Positions 12,322 through 12,871 of a DNA stretch of 12,871 nucleotides are shown one piece after another. How positions within the stretch are numbered: the first letter of the stretch is position 1; each line of letters starts with the position of its first letter. The stretch lies in the NCBI GenBank assembly GCA_002430405.1, contig DJBM01000042.1:1-12871 (forward strand), written 5' to 3'. The notes under the pieces were generated by a model that did not search any database, was not told the origin of the DNA, and worked only from the letters and a program-made list of their open reading frames with translations. This DNA is from Actinobacteria bacterium UBA5976. Its GTDB lineage: Bacteria; Actinomycetota; Actinomycetes; S36-B12; UBA5976. Both the position numbers and the translations under genes were made by a program.

Positions 12322-12871
12322 TGACTGAGATAAACGACTCACCTTATGACCAGGTCGAAATTGTAGACCTTAATGTTGAGATGCAACGGTCATATCTTGA
12401 CTATGCAATGAGTGTGATAGTTTCGCGCGCGTTACCTGATGTTCGCGATGGATTAAAACCAGTTCACCGCCGTGTTATTTATGCAATGTATGACGGTGGA
12501 TATCGACCAGATCGGGCATTTAACAAAAGCGCCCGCGTGGTTGGCGAAGTTATGGGTCAGTATCACCCACATGGCGACAGTGCAATTTATGACACATTAG
12601 TGCGGCTAACGCAATCCTGGTCACTGCGCTACCCATTAGTTCAAGGTCAAGGTAATTTTGGATCTCCAGGTAATGATTCAGCAGCAGCCTCTCGGTACAC
12701 CGAATGCCGAATGGCGTCTCTTGCCATGGAAATGGTGCGCGACATTGACCAAGACACGGTTAACTTCGTTCCAAACTATGACGGTAAAAACCTCGAGCCA
12801 ACAGTTTTGCCGGCTCGTTTTCCCAATCTCCTAGTTAACGGCTCATCTGGAATTGCCGTAGGCATGGCAAC
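12321..12871 (+). CDS. gyrA: DNA gyrase subunit A, N-terminal part (cut by window end)
   Basis: GyrA cuts and rejoins DNA in the gyrase tetramer. The ATG at 12321 shares its A with the gyrB TAA, so the pair is translationally coupled; GGA lies seven bases upstream. The window holds 183 complete codons. The winged-helix region has ALPDVRDGLKPVHRRV (37-52), and the quinolone-determining region has GQYHPHGDSAIYDTLVRL (79-96). The catalytic tyrosine is Y126 in AAASRYTEC. S87 and D91 correspond to E. coli S83 and D87, so both drug-contact positions have the ancestral residues, unlike mycobacteria with Ala at the first. The residue two before the tyrosine is Ser where E. coli and mycobacteria have Met. 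The segment then continues EPTVLPARFPNLLVNGSSGI, as normal for GyrA. The rest lies outside the window. Confidence 0.97.
   Translation, partial: MTEINDSPYDQVEIVDLNVEMQRSYLDYAMSVIVSRALPDVRDGLKPVHRRVIYAMYDGGYRPDRAFNKSARVVGEVMGQYHPHGDSAIYDTLVRLTQSWSLRYPLVQGQGNFGSPGNDSAAASRYTECRMASLAMEMVRDIDQDTVNFVPNYDGKNLEPTVLPARFPNLLVNGSSGIAVGMA

Overview
This window is the chromosomal replication-origin region of an actinobacterium, read across oriC. The gene order is (N-acetylmuramoyl-L-alanine amidase), parB, parA, rsmG, jag, yidC, yidD, rnpA, rpmH, dnaA, oriC, dnaN, recF, a DciA-like DUF721 gene, gyrB, gyrA. That order, the DUF721 protein ending in GRGPRDTYG, and a GyrB that starts SYDASAI are all typical of Actinobacteria. 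The base composition is clearly lower in GC than in mycobacteria or streptomycetes (mid-40s percent by eye), and the genes are tightly packed. This suggests a streamlined, moderate-GC lineage such as the freshwater Nanopelagicales (acI), but the placement is an inference; no rRNA or other marker is present.

Left arm (1-5251): the last 70 codons of an amidase run rightward from the window edge and converge on parB. From rpmH to parB every gene is on the minus strand, probably one or a few operons driven in part by a promoter upstream of rpmH (5363-5392). They cover ribosomal protein L34, RNase P protein, membrane-protein insertion (YidD, YidC), an RNA-binding Jag protein, the 16S rRNA methyltransferase RsmG and the ParAB segregation system. 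Three parS-like sites (14-15 of 16 consensus bases) lie among these genes: in the rsmG/jag gap, in the jag/yidC gap and inside the start of parB.

Centre (5252-7489): the rpmH/dnaA intergenic region carries several DnaA-box-like sequences, consistent with dnaA autoregulation. The dnaA/dnaN intergenic region is the likely oriC. It holds at least nine exact or near DnaA boxes, AT-rich tracts, and a clear DnaA-trio element: two abutting DnaA boxes followed by five CTA triplets and an AT-rich stretch.

Right arm (7490-12871): dnaN, recF, DUF721/dciA, gyrB and gyrA are all on the plus strand. They provide the sliding clamp, gap repair, a probable helicase-loading factor and DNA gyrase. gyrA is cut by the window end after 183 full codons.

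This is a conserved housekeeping region. I found no mobile element, CRISPR array, tRNA or rRNA, and no convincing undescribed multi-gene system. The points worth a second look are the origin architecture, the parS layout, start-codon corrections and a substitution next to the GyrA catalytic tyrosine.
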